A DNA stretch of 64,000 nucleotides, from assembly GCA_905116865.2 (NCBI GenBank), contig CAJHNH020000224.1, positions 1,837,720-1,901,719 on the forward strand, given 5' to 3'. The notes under the pieces are model-generated. The model searched no databases and was not told where the DNA came from. It was given only the letters and a program-made list of their open reading frames with translations. The position numbers were made by a program, and so were the translations under genes. Positions 1 to 14,200 of the stretch are shown in pieces. This DNA is from Candidula unifasciata (lineage: Eukaryota; Mollusca; Gastropoda; Stylommatophora; Geomitridae). Position 1 is the stretch's first letter. The number at the start of each line of letters is the position of its first letter.

Positions 1-215
1 AGAATAAACTCTGTGATGGCTGCTGAAGATGGAGGGGCAGAATAAACTCTGTGATGGCTGCTGAAGATGGAGGGGCAGAATAAACTCTGTGATGGCTGCT
101 GAAGATGGAGGGGTAGAATAAACTCTGTGATGGCTGCTGAAGGTCAAGGGATAGAAGACTTATGTGAATGTCCCGAGTGCTATGCTGACTGTTCTAAATT
201 CAACTCAACTCAGGG
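1..215 (+). repeat. Tandem 38-bp array derived from LINE F1 3' end
   Basis: The unit AGAATAAACTCTGTGATGGC... repeats every 38 bp about 3.5 times (1-145). It is followed by CCCGAGTGCTATG and TTCAACTCAACTCA, which is the F1 3' end and tail. The unit contains the GGCTGCTGAAGATGG tag of the F1 RNase H C-terminus, so part of the LINE end has been tandemly amplified. The array continues past the left edge. Confidence 0.75.
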
Positions 216-529
216 ATATCTCTTCATAAGTGTTAAGTTTACATAGGTGAGCCTCTGAAAACGTCCAAGTCTGGCAACGGTAGCATAGTGTTGCAGCACT
301 GCTTAGTTTATTGTCTGTTTTAATACAGTACCATACTTAGTTTTTAAAAACAGTACCTTTTTTTCATTTGTTCAGTTAATCAAGTAATGCATTCCTCAGT
401 AACATATACCAATAATATTAAATATTAACAATTACATAATAAAAATAACAAGACAGTGGTGCCTGAAATTAGCAAACATAAATTTACCAATGCTGTTGCC
501 ACACGAAAAAATTGACTAAATTAAAAAAA

Positions 530-531
<2 letters not shown>

Positions 532-607
<76 letters not shown>
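532..607. repeat. (TA)n microsatellite
   Basis: About 75 bp of uninterrupted TA dinucleotides. Any reading frame through it is Ile-Tyr repeat and not coding. Confidence 0.97.
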
Positions 608-609
<2 letters not shown>

Positions 610-877
610 ACTGCAAAATGTTGCTATAAGCCATGAAACAAGTTAAATATTAGTAGCAACACAAACTGCAATAATCATACAGCTTTTCATCTTATATCCT
701 GATGTGACCATTTCCACATTGTTAGATATTTGTTTTTACCAAATTTTACTGTAGCTCTAAAGACAATTATACGTTGGTTAGCCCTAGTTACAATCTCTGC
801 AGATCTTAGATGAATGTATGTTGTTATGAAAGCCTTAACATTTTTAAAAATGTGCAACTAATGAAGGTCTGTGTTGT

Positions 878-1007
<130 letters not shown>

Positions 1008-1394
1008 CAGAGAAAAATTTGGCTAACTTTTGTTTATGTCATATAAGTCACCGCTAGTTTTAAAAGGGGGGAAAAAACTATTACTGGGCTAGAAAACTCT
1101 ACTTACATACCAGTTTATGGTAACCAATTCCTAAAACATTAAAATAAAAGATTTTGAAATTATAATTTCATTTATATTAACTACCAACTAGGGTTTGTGT
1201 ATTTTCCTGTGGTTTGGTTATTTTTCCATCACAATAAAATTAATAATATCTCATTAAATATTGTGTTCAGAAAACAAAAATGTATTTTTTTTAATAATAT
1301 GATCAGTTACCAACATATTTAACTACCCTGGTTCAGAGCAAAGTTTTTTTGTGTAAACAGATAGTATTTGTGTGTACTAAGCAGTATATCATCT

Positions 1395-1850
1395 GACAAT
1401 AGACCATGGCTGATTACATATTACACACTGCTTGGTACACACAGACAATAGTTGGTTACAAATCAGTGGCTGATTACACATGACACGTTGCATGGTACAC
1501 ACAGACAATAGTTGGTTACAAATGACACATTAGCTGGTATAGACAGTGGCTGATTACACATGACACATTGCTTGGTACACAGACAATAGTTGGTTACAAA
1601 TGACACATTAGCTGGTATAGACATTGGCTGATTACACATGACACATTGCTTGGTACACAAAGATACTAACTGAATGCACATGATACATTGATTGCCAGGT
1701 ACAAACAGACAATAGCTGATTACACATGACACACTGACTGGTTTACAGACAATGGCTGATTACACATGACACATTGCTAGTTACACACAGACAATGGCTG
1801 ATTACACATGACACATTGCTTGGTACACATACAATGGCTGATTACATTAG
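1395..1850. repeat. Minisatellite, about 38-41 bp unit
   Basis: Repeats of GGCTGATTACACATGACACA followed by TTGCTTGGTACACAGACAA occur about eleven times with small length changes. Many units begin GCTGATTACACATGACAC and contain GACAATAG/GACAATGG. Non-coding. Confidence 0.9.
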
Positions 1851-1924
1851 CTGATTTTCTTGCTGAAATGCATAAACCAGTGTCGAGTCACTATACATCT
1901 ATGCACCTGATGATACACAGCAAA

Positions 1925-2035
1925 ATAATCAAGGCAATAAACTGTGCAATGTATTGTTTGTGTCTGCATTATTTAAACAAGGCAATAAATTGTGCAATGT
2001 ATTGTTTGTGTCTGTATTATTTAAACAAGGCAATA
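1925..2035. repeat. Duplicated 54-bp segment, also at 22.7 kb
   Basis: GCAATAAACTGTGCAATGTA followed by TTGTTTGTGTCTG and ATTATTTAAA occurs twice in tandem here and once near 22,710-22,752. All lie at or near introns of the minus-strand gene. Confidence 0.7.
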
Positions 2036-2062
2036 GTTAAAAACAGAACCTTTTGTTTTTAC

Positions 2063-2215
2063 TAATTTTCTAGACCCTGACATCATCAGAAATTCTGCCT
2101 CTAGCCTCATGATGACAGCTTTTGCAAAGGAAACAACAGCTGGACTTTGGCATCTCTCATCTGACATTTGAAACTTTCTGTAGACAGCAGCACGCACAAC
2201 AGTAAATCTATGAAA
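2063..2215 (-). CDS. Exon of minus-strand gene (51 codons)
   Basis: Acceptor TTTGTTTCAG|TTT and donor AAATTA|GTAAAA, phase 0. It reads FHRFTVVRAAVYRKFQ and ends with a helix around VIMRLEAEFLMM. It is basic at the start and acidic or hydrophobic later. The gene continues left of this window after the donor. Confidence 0.7.
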
Positions 2216-5200
2216 CTGAAACAAAATTATGCAAACATTAACATTTTTTATACCTAAATACCAGTTCAGAAAGAGAGATTACTTTTTAACTTTAAACTTA
2301 AAGGTTACATGAACAATTTTTGTATACATTGAATTATTGTCACCATTTAGCAGGGCCTTTGCAGGACATCGTTCTCATCAGGGTCTGCCTGAAAAAAAAA
2401 ACTTGGTTTCTTGCCACCTCTCTTGCCTAGTGTACTTTCATATCCAAGGAATCACCTATATCCTGTGTCCATCTTCGTGTTGGTCAGTCTCTGCACCTCC
2501 CTCCTGATATAACACTCTCTGCTATTATTATTTATTTTGTCAAATCCACCATGGCGCTTGATATGGCATCAATATTTCAGCTTCTGCAACAAGATACTAT
2601 TTATTGGCCAATATTCCTTGATGTTCAGATCTTTTTGCATGTCAGTATTTCTTTTCTTCTTTGCCCATGTTATTCTGAAAACCTTTATACAGCATTTCGT
2701 CTCAAAGGCTCTTATTTTCTTCCTTAATTTGGACCAAAAAGAGTAAAATTTTTGACATTTCTTCAGTATGTGAATTTCAAATGGTTGAGAGGGGAACTCA
2801 TAGATTAAATACTAAAATAATTTGGCAACATTAAAGGCCATGATGGCAAGTTTCAAGATCTAAAATCATAGTAGTCTGGACATTCCCATAAGCATTTCAT
2901 CCCCATCTTCAGCAGCCATAAAAAAATCCAAACTCTGATGGTGCCTAAACAGTCTGATTGCATGTCCATCTTCCTTTCCTCTGAGTGTAAAGCATCAGCC
3001 AGATCCCCTGGTCACATCCCTTTGCCCCATTCTCTTTGGACCATGATGATCTGATTGTGCCTTTGCACTGTTCATTTGCTCCTATAGGGCCTTCACATCT
3101 AGCCTGGTGTGAGAGAATGAATGAAAGAACAGACATCACTGCACTTGGGAAATTCACACATATACTCCGGCCCCTTCTTCTTTCCAATTAAAAGTCGGCT
3201 TTTGTTCCTCCCACAGTGTTGAATATCTTTCAGAATCTCTACAACTTCTCTTTGAAATAGTCTCTCAATGTATGATTTCTCTGTCTGTTCTATCACACTG
3301 TCCATTTGATACCACAAAGCCATCACTATGAACCGTTTATCGAAAGGTATCTCATCGCTCAGAGCAGTGGTAGCAGCTAGTCTATCAACATATTCATTCA
3401 GAGAGAAGATAATGAAAGCTTTGGATCCTTAAACAAGAAGCAAGGGTCAACTAACATGACGGTATACACAGTATAACATGAACACAAGGGGGATGAACGT
3501 TCACAAGGCAAGTAGATTGGATAGAGTGGATGTTTTGGAATGTTCTGAGGAGAGTGACATTCTGCAAAGGAACATCTACAAAATGACGATAAGCACTGCT
3601 TCAGGCACTCACACAACTGAAATGTCATGATGATTTTGTCATAAAACTTACTGATAAGAGATGGCGGTAGTGGTCTGAAGAGAAGATTTGTATGTGCAGG
3701 AGAACAAATTAGGCAACCTGATTGTGTCTGTTGGTGCCTGTCCTACAGAACTAGTATTTGAATTCTGTGACCGTCTATTGAAGACCCTGGTAATTGGTCT
3801 CCCTTCCTATATCAAGGACACCAACCACACTATCTCTGTCTTTCAATCAGTTTGGCTCACCTCTCCTTCAAAGAACCAAAGCTTCACCTTAGATGTTGCT
3901 TCCCTCTACACATCTATTCCACATTCTGATGGTCTGCAGTCTTTGAGATTTTGTTCTAGATTGCAGAGTGAGTCCTACTATAGCCACTGACCCTTTGATA
4001 CATCTGGCAGAGTTAGAGCTCCTTCTCAGCTTTTTCAAGTTTAATTGTCATTATTTCCCAAGATCAGCAGTGTTGTCATGGGCACCAAGATGGGAACCAG
4101 CTATACATGCTTCTTCATAGGCTATCTTGAATATCAGGACTACATTGTTTTTTTTCCCCATGCTTCCATCCCAGCATCAAACTCACTTCCAGCATTTCAT
4201 CGCTGTCTGTATATTATGTGGATTTCACAGATATGTTAGATTCTAAAGACCTTAGCACCTCAGTGAACTATAAGTCTACTGATTCCCATGCTTTTCTTCT
4301 CTATACATCCTCTCCTCCTTCTTCCTGCAATGACTACACTCTTTTCTCCCAGCTACTACGCCTCTGTAGACTGTGTCAGGACAACGACGACTTCCATCAT
4401 AAGGCCCTGGAAATGCTGGGCTTCTTGGGGCTTTGAGGTTACCTGGAACACATATTATCTGTTGCTTTTCAATGATCACAGCCTATCAGGTGTACCGAGG
4501 CCCTCACTTCCAAGCTTAAAAATCACCAGAACAGACTTGCCCTCTTACTTACCTATTCCCCTCACAACATCTGTGCAATGGCAGTAATGCAAGCATTCGC
4601 ATAGCTCAAAACACAAAACTACATCCGCGCATGTGTACTCAGTGATTCGAGTATGATCCTGAGGGTTCAATGTAAAGACAATGGCTTGAATCATTACATG
4701 TCCACAGTTCGTGGAGTTACCTTCATTTTCATGCTGGGAAATGCAGGCGTTGATGGAAATAAAAAAAGCTGATAGGTTGGCTGAATCTGCTATCACTACC
4801 AACAGTCAACCTATGGATCATGCTGATATTATTAATGCCCTCCAAGAAATGGGAAGGGTGGAGGACTTTTGGGGCAGTGAATCCACATCACTCGCCAGAA
4901 TAATAGTCTTAGGAGTTAGGATCGGCAAAGCAAAAAACGAACGCATGCCAGGCACATCAGAGGACTTGTTAATCAACATAGATCTGTTACTATCAGCCAC
5001 CGGATGTTGGGGTTCATACTGAGGGGAGGATCTGAGCACCTATGGACATGTCCAGAGTACAATGAAGATACCCCAAATAACTAACTAACTTATTCCCCTA
5101 GTGGCCTTCTGACATGACCATAACCTCAAAGATATTCTAGTCAAGAGTCAGTATGGCCTACCTCTGAGTCCTACCTGGGCACGGTCTCTGCCATAGACCT

Positions 5201-8200
5201 GTAAGTGGTCCAGAAGGAAAGTCAGGAATTCATTGGTAAAACAAGGCTACAAATAGATGACTGGGTCAGGCAACATCTTTTGGACATGCAGAATGGCACC
5301 CACAAACCAGTACTGTTGCATTTCTTTTGTGAGGATCACCAAGATTTTTGTGACATGAAGGTGATGGACATTTAATCTAGTCACTCCAGCAACCCTAAGT
5401 CTCTTGAAGAAAAAGAAGAAGAAGAAAAAGAAAAAGAAGAAGAAGACTGGGGTGCCTTGGTGTTGTACAAAGTGTAATTTTATGATACTAAGATTGATTC
5501 TTGCTATTTTGCTGTGCACTGTATTAATGGTGGCATAAACTACTGCAACCGTGCATTGTATTACAGTTGTGGGATCTGCCACTGCTATTGTTTTTTTAAT
5601 TACATGTCCAGTCAGCTAAAGGTTGCAATTTTGTGACATTGGATTCAACAAATAAACTGTTCTTTACATTTGTTTTTTGTTCTGTGTTTAGTTAGCTGTC
5701 ATGTGGGCCGTGAAACATGTTTACATGTTTTAGTGGGCCATGGGTGTAAAAAAGTTGAGGAACACTGGTCTCAAAAGATGTGAAGACCTAACATTTCACA
5801 CACAGTGGCTATCTATGCTTAAAAAAAAATTTAAAAAAAACTACAGTATGTAGAATTCTGGTATTCACAGATGAATATCCTAGGGCGGGGTTATTTAACT
5901 AAGTTTACTCAGGGGTCAAAATTTTGAAAATGGGAATTGTCATGGACCAGAGGCCCAAATCACAGCATTGAAATATCATTATTCCAGTATAGCTGGCAAT
6001 GATCTGCAGGCCACTGGCTAGGCCTCCATGAGCCAAATCTAGTTCGCGGGCAACCAGTTGAGTAGTCCTATCCTAGGGGGACACAAACTGAATGAAAAAA
6101 AAGCTGTAATGAACAATACCAACCATGGTGAGCTCACATTAGGAGCACATCATCGATTCTTTGCCCTAGACATTTAGGCATGAATGAAAGCTAGCAGTTT
6201 GATAGAATAACCGCTGCTCCCCTAGGCAATGAGCTACTTTATAATAAAATTAACATAGTGAGGGCTCTCTGTGATCATGTGGACGGAAAAGACAGAGCAT
6301 TTATATCTCGTGAGACCTGTCCAGCTGAGGGAGTATCTTCTATGAAAAGGGGAAAGACAGGCAGACATTTAATCAGGTGACAGCTAGCACCATCAGTACT
6401 GAAACTTCTGTAAGTATGTCCTGAGCGCAGTGCTTGCTTGCTTGTTGTACCCCACCAGGACATCACACAGAGCGATAAACACCCAGTGACAAAAAGTGCC
6501 ACCATGCGAATGAGGATCACCAGTGGAGAGGTCCCCTTTCAGATGTTTTGGCCACATTAATGGCCCGGCTATATTCAGGGCCCCCAGCAAAAATAACGAA
6601 AAATTGCATCCCCCATGTGGGGATGACAGTATAAGAAGTAACTGAGTGCGGTGATGCCATTTTCTCATTTATTCACAAAACACAGTGAAGATGTTTTGTG
6701 AATGCAATTTATCAATTATTATTTGTAAGGCATCAGATTGTGAATGTCTCTGTGGCCTGAAGGTTAATGAATGTATTTATTTCACAATAACCAATATACC
6801 AGGGTTCAATTTATCTGTGGTGTGTAGAAAATGATCATTCTTTCGGCTTTCATTCAATGATAATCAGTCACACAATGAAAGACATTTTGGCCTCAACAAT
6901 TAACATTTCTGAATACATCGATGGGCGGACACATTTATTGCCATAGTATTTCATTTGAAGAAGGCACACACACAAAATGGTCAGTTAGAAAAACAAAAAA
7001 CACAGATATTTTACCTGTCCAGTTTTGAAATGGTGAGTTGCAATAGCAGTTAGACACAACAGGTCACTGTCTTTCCCAAGACCCATATAATTCATAAAGA
7101 TACGCTGTTGCTTTTTGTCCAGCTGGTGATTTTCTGAGACATACTGAAGTCCCATCTGAGGGATTAGAGAGATGATAACTTGTGTTGCCTCTCTGACAAG
7201 GTCCTTATCTTTCACTATGTTAGCAAGACGGGTGACATAACTCAGTGATGTCACTGCTGTGAAATTCTGTGGAACGTGTATGATTTCATAATCAATGGTC
7301 TAACAAAAAATATGGAATATTATTTTCTTAAAATATTAATTAATTTTTAACAGGTAGTGTCAAATTAGTCAATCACAAAGGTGAATAGAACAAGTAATGC
7401 CTGCAGCATTGCAATTCAATGGCTTGGTATGTTGAAGTAAAAGAAGAATAGAAAGAAGAAGAAGAAGAAGAAGAAGAGGGGGAGAAGAAGAAGTGTTATA
7501 TAGGAAGACAAGATAGTGCTGAAACTACTAAAAATGTGGGTCTTGAACCATATGCCTGATGCACTGACACTATTAACTTTTTTAAAAGTCTTATTAATTA
7601 AAATGTTTTATTACCGTTATAATGTTATATTTGGATGATGTTATATTAGCACAAACTTGATGCTGAGAACAGATTATGTGAATTTATTATTAGCATGAAC
7701 AAGTTTATGACTAAGTGCCAGCAAGGAAATCAAAGTCAAAATTGGTTGACAATGCATCATCCTTGTAATAACATAAAGATGTGAATCATGGACTATTTCA
7801 CAATCCTTAAGGAAAAACGGAAGCTTTTGAACTGAACTGTTGCAGAAAGATTATCAGAATATCATGAACCAAAAAAAATATATTGACACACTAAAAGATC
7901 TGAACATCTCGGGAAAAAATATCTGGTCCATACCATGTACATAGTGGACTAGAAAAAACAGTAGTGGAGGGTATGGTACCAGGAAAGAGGGTCTGGGACT
8001 GACCAGCTTGAAGATGGGCACAGGATAAAAGAGACACCTTGAGTAGGAAAGTGTGTGAGGTGGGAGCGCTGGCAAGAAATGGGAGTTCTTTCAGGGAGAC
8101 CTTCTTCAAAGGACCACATCACATACCATGACTTTTACACCCTTTCTCTTTTACTGTTTTGGGTGTCTATGGAGATGCAAGATTCTGGCTCTTGCCCCCC

Positions 8201-11200
8201 CCCCACCCCCCCCCCCCCAACTGACCATAAACATCATACTGTTGTAGAGTTTCTTTGTTTTGGATCTTCGCCTCCTTCCTCTTTTGTTACATGCCTCATT
8301 AGGCTTTCTCTGCAAATGAGCAAGCCATTTTGCTGTCTGTGTATGTAATTCACTGCTGGTTCTAGGTATATAAGCGGAGCCACTGACAAGACCTTTATGT
8401 GTGCTATCATGTCCTATTCCAGCAAAGAATCTTCACTTCACCTATAACAATGCCCAATTGATAGTATGTTAATTTTTCTCAATAACCGGCACTTGGAGAC
8501 TATATGTCCACATAAAAGAACCGAAACAAAACATCATAAACCAACCTATGGTTTTACAAACATAGACTCACTTCCTCAAAATGATATGCAGCTGTCATAT
8601 GTAGGTATGGAAAAACAATGTTGAACACTCACTTGAAAATTAACTATTGCAAGTTCAGCAACTGTCCTTAAAAATCTGAGACTGAGCGTTACTCTCACGT
8701 CATTTCCTAGTTCAAGGATTTCATCACCAACAGAGAGAAACCAGTGGGTCCAGATTTTTAGGCATTGTTTGGTCTTTTTCATTAGGGTCTCACTGTCAGC
8801 CTAAAATTATAAAAGTATATGGTCAAGTTTGATATCTATGAAAACTTACTATTCTTTCATTTTCTTCTTTTTAAATCTTCTTCTTCTTCTCTTCCACCTT
8901 GTACCTCATCGAAGTGTCGGGGGGAGAGATGTAATGTACGTTGATGAGCTCTGTCAAGAGTTAAGACTGATCTTCATTTCTGTAGGGCTGTTCTTAATGC
9001 TATCACATCTTTTCCAAGGTCTTCCACTCGCTCTATACCCGTTGTAACGTATTAGTGTGGCTCGCTGTGGCAGATAGTACCAGGGCATTCTTGTTAGTTG
9101 TCCAAACCACTTCATTTGTTGTTCTTTGATGACCTGTAAGACTGGCTTTTTTCCTAGCATTCGTCTGATTTCAGGATTTCGCATTCTGTCTTTCCTTGAA
9201 ACTCCTGCAGCTCTTCTAAGGCATTTCATCTCTGTTGTCACAATTTTACGTTCATTGGAGGATGTAAGTGTCCATGTTTGGCATTTTAAAATTTGTCTCT
9301 TAAATACAACACTTAGAGCAGAGGAAAGAAATCTCTGCAGCAAGAATAATTAAAGATAAAAGATTCATTAAGTCAATGCAAAGTGGAAGCTCTAGAGACA
9401 TCAGGAGTATGTACACTTGGACCTTAAGTTGCCCTGAAATGCAGAGAAAGCCTTTGAAAATGGCATACTAGAAAATACCATTTTTTTTTTTTGCACAAAT
9501 ATTTTGAAACACTAGCACATAACAGATGATTGTGGCAAAAATGGTACAATATTATTAAAATGAAAATAAAATAATAATAAGCAATAAATTTTAGGTTTCG
9601 AACAACGGATCAACACAGTGGCACACGGTGTAACCCATAAGTGCTCTGTTCTTCTTCTAACTCAAGTCTGAATCCGAAGAAGCTCAGCACAATGCACAGG
9701 CTCTGTAGAACCGGTGAGGATCCTTAAATACTTTATGTAGATTATTAATTCCACATTTTGCCCAGGCAGCGCTGTTAGTCTACTGTTTTTGATTTTTAAC
9801 TGCCAAGGGATTTTTTTAGTGCTCAATGCACACGGGCATTCGATCTCACTACCCAGAGACCAGGGGGAATTACTAGAAGTCCAAGTCCATGTGAAAAAAT
9901 CCCAGCCCTTACCTGAGATTGAACCCGGACACTCTAGCAATCGAGGTGAACACCTTGCAGCTTGTTGACATTACAGCAAAAAAAAAAAAAAAAGCAATAA
10001 AGCAAATTTCACAAATAATTAGGAAGATGTTAAAACCACATTTGGGGATGACGAGCAATTGAAAGCTGTTTGAGGAAACACATCTGTTTCAAATCCGAAA
10101 TTGGATTATAAAACACTTTGTAGCTAAAATATTGCAAATATGCTTCATAATTATGAGATTTAATTCAAGCTGCAGGCGATTTGGCAGCCGACTGCTGTGT
10201 ATTTATAAACTTGCTCAGTAAACCAAATAATCAAAGAATGCTGGGAATGGTTCTGTAACGTCATCCAAAGGATTCAAGCAAGGGAAGCAGTAGAGAAACA
10301 AGATTATTATGGTCTAGAGAGAATGAGGCACATGGGTGTAACCAGAGGGTCTGGCCGGCTCACAACACTCAGAGGAAAGGCAAGGCAGACATTTAATCTG
10401 ATTGGGACCGGTACCATCAGTACTGGAACTCTGCGCTGGCTGCTGAAGATGAAGACGGAGCATGCATGGGAATGCCCCGAGTGCTGTGATGTCAGTTCTT
10501 GACTCAAATCGACTCAAATACCTACCTACCAATCTTCATTTTGCTCTCACCTTTGCTGCAGAAAAAGCAGTGTTCTGTGTTTCCCAGTACAGCTGCGTAC
10601 CCAGAGCCACAAGATCTCCATACTGAGAGCATTTGTGCAAGTCTGTCATTGTTCTCTTTAACTGTTCTAGGCATTCAACATCACTGAAACTTAGTAACAT
10701 GTAAAACAAAAATAGAACATCACAGTCATTCATCACAGTTTATCTTTTAAAATGGACACTGCAATACTCAGATGAGTTTCATATGTTTTAGACCCCCGTG
10801 TGGGTTCCGGGGCCCCATTGTGGGGAAAACAAGAATAGACCCACTGCCTCCCCAAAAGCATGTCGTAAGAGTCGACTAATTGGGGAGCTTCATTTGAAGA
10901 CGGAGTGCATCTGCCGGAGAGGCAAGGAACCAACAGTCTGTATTCAAGAGAATGAGATCTGTAAAACTGATGCACACGCAACACTCAGGTTCTGGAGCAG
11001 GACTGCAGTTCAGTAGTGGACGAGCAACCAGAACTTTCCGCCAGAGTGTACAGCTGGTGAACGCAAAGAAGAAGAAGAAGATATGTTTTAGAAGATGCTA
11101 AAGACTATACTTACTTGGGGGAAACAAGAATAGACCCACTGCCCTCTAACAAGCATGCCACAAAATGTGACTAATTAGAGCTTCAAAATTCATCCGCTTG

Positions 11201-14200
11201 AAATGTGAGGAACCGACAGTCTGCACACAAATAAAACAGGCCTGTAAAATGGATGTTCATGCAAAACTCAAGTTATGGAAGACCAAGGACTAGAAGTGGA
11301 TGAACAACCAGAACTTTCAGTGGGATTTTGCAGCCGGTGGATGAGAAGAAGATCATTAGCCAGTTGGTTGTGCAACAATTCCCTCCATCCTTAAATCCCC
11401 ATTCATTTCTGCTAGTGATAAAAAATTGCATCCCTGATACTATCAGTTATATGAGTGTTTGTTGGTTACTTTCATAAAGTTTCTTAGAAACTGAAATAAG
11501 TAACTATGTTTAGAAAAGGTGAATTGTATAAATAAATACAACTAACGTCATCCTGTCTTCACTACCTGGCTGTAAACTTTGGATAAAAGTCCTGGTTGTT
11601 TTTCCACTTCTGGACTTTGGCTTTGTTCCAGGACTTAAATTTTGCATGCAGATCTGTTTGACAGATCTGGCTTATGTGTGTGCAGTCTGTTGTTTCCTTG
11701 CCTATCGAGCAGATGCATTCCAACCTCTCAGCAAACAATTAAATTACAGAAAACTGGGTATATGTTATTTTAAAAATCAATATAATTAAACAGGTAGTGT
11801 CCCCATGAGGTTTCCAGGGCCCCACTGTGGGGAAAACAAGAATAGACCCACTGCCTCCCAACGAGCACGTCCTAGTAGTCAACTAATTGAGAGCTTCCTT
11901 CAAAGTCGGAGTGCATCTGCGAGAGTAGCAAGGAACAACCAGCTGCACACAAATAAGCCAGTAAAATGGATGTACATGCAAAACTCAGGCCTTGGCACAA
12001 AGCCAGAGCTTACAGCAGGTGAACAAAGAAGAAGAAACAAGTAATAGTAGTAATTTAATCAACAGTATCCTGTTAAATCTATCCAGGTTATAATTGGGAT
12101 ATATAAAGTTGTTTTCTATTTCAATAATGGATATTTGTGCATATCAGTTACGTATTATTTTTGCTTATTCTATAGAACAGGAATAACAATGGCTAACTTT
12201 CACACTGTTTTAAACTCAGGCAGAGAGTTCTGGACTTAAGTCTAATTTGAGAACTTGAGTTTTGCATGTGCATCTAGCACATCTATTACACAAACCTTTC
12301 TTATTTGTAATCAGACTTATTTCCTCACATCTTAGGCAGATGCATTCTGACTTGCAAGGAAACGCCCCTAATTAGTCTGCTTTTGCAACATGTTTGTTAG
12401 GGAGCAGTGGGTGTATTCTTTCTTTGCCCAAAATGGGGCCATCATAGGGATATTATTGTGTAGTTAGTTTACCAATATATTCTCACTGCACAACAAGCCA
12501 TTGAGTCCATACGTGCTCGGATACCCTCCTAATTAATTCCCACAGCATGTAGCAGCTGAAGACACCAGCCATGTGTTGGTTCTGGCAAACATCTCACTTC
12601 TCATACAGCATTCATTATATCAGCCTGGTCTATGACACATTCATCAGCCACTGCAGCTTTACCTACAAACCTATCAGCTTGCTCACTTTCTTGCACATCT
12701 GTGTGCCCTGTCACGAATATGAAACTGATATACACCAGCCTTGACCACTTCAGAGACTCCAGCAATTGTCTTCAGACCCAGCCATTTTTATCTTCCTGAA
12801 CATACTCACTGAGTCACAAATAAATCATGCACAGGTAAAGGTTTGCACCTCTAGCCATGTTATTGCTTTGGTCACTGTCATGACCTCCATAGTCTGACTA
12901 CTTGCAGTCAAGGTGAAAGCACCAGAATCTTGCTTCACCATTCTAACTTCAACCTGAGCCATAAAAGCCCACAAGCTTCTCACAAGGTGAACTGCAGACC
13001 TATTTGTGTGAATGACTGTGTCCCCCTCTAGAAAATTCTCGAAAATTAAGGCATGCACTTCTGCCTTCACAGCATCCAGACTCTGTTGTCTGCAAGATAG
13101 TCGGATGCAAACGTAGAAGGTCAGGCAGCACTCTGTTGACACTTGTATTCATTCCTCATCACCAGATTCTGTGTCTTGAAGTTAACACACCTGGTGAATA
13201 ATGTCCTCGGCCTGACCCATCCACGAATTTTGTCTTTTAAGGCTGCTGCATTTATTTCTTTTTAATTCCATCATGCAGCTGGTGTTGTGTCTGTGTTGAC
13301 TCTGGGGCAGGCTGCTGCTTGGCAAATTTGTATTCTGCCCTCTATGGTTGGAAAACGAAAAAGGTATCACATGGCGCTACATGCTATATCTCTTGTACAC
13401 CTAAGTACAATATGCATAGCCTTGTTCTCTATCCTTTTCATCCTGTCCAACTGCTTAGGGCTTAAAATTAATTTATGACAAGTTTAAATATTTCTTAAAA
13501 ACTTACAGTGACTCATAATTTTTAAAAATTAGCAGCAGCACCTTCATCATTTCATCAGAGATCCCACAGTCTGGTCCAGCTCTGATCGTTTCACTGATGA
13601 TATGCCAGGCCTTTTTTATGTTTCCAGTGAAATAGCAGCTGGTGCAGACAGCTTCATGTGGTGTGATGTCTGGCAGCTGGCACTGCAATTTAAAGCAAAT
13701 CTATAAATTTAAGAAAAGCTGGTCTCATCAGAAACAAGATGCAATCAATGTATTCAATTCAGATTATTTCAACCATGCAAGGCAAACTAACTTCAACCTA
13801 TATGATTGTGCATTGTGCCAGGGGCTTCAAACAGAGGCTTACTGCTGTGACAAGTAAACACTAGGAACAATTTTGGACCAGGGCTTTTTTCCTGATGGTA
13901 CGCAATAGCACACAGTGAAGGACACCTTTCCACACCTTCAGGCATATTGGGCACATAGGGCCAGACCAATATTTTATTGACCAGTTAGCACTTGGCTGTT
14001 GATATGGTCAACATCATGCCACTTTTACTTTCCATGATTTCACCTGGTACCCATTTAAGATTGAGTTGACCTGGGAGCCAGTCATTTTGAAAAAAGTCCA
14101 CTCTGCCAGGACCTGAACCCACGACCTTCCGATCCGCAGGCAAGTGTCTAGCACACAGTACCAGCACCTTTTTAGGCTCAATTTGTTAATTGTTTTCAAC

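Noticed and set aside
3105..3400. Apparent host exon on the minus strand (VMALWYQMDSVIEQTEKS)
   Set aside because: It lines up with NEQADRLAG...ALWESVYSSEEQ of the LINE F1 RNase H and is followed by the F1 3' tag, so it is transposon debris.
7854..8348. Short frames on both strands around the C run at 8,200
   Set aside because: No splice-site support, low-complexity content, and they lie inside an intron of the minus-strand gene.
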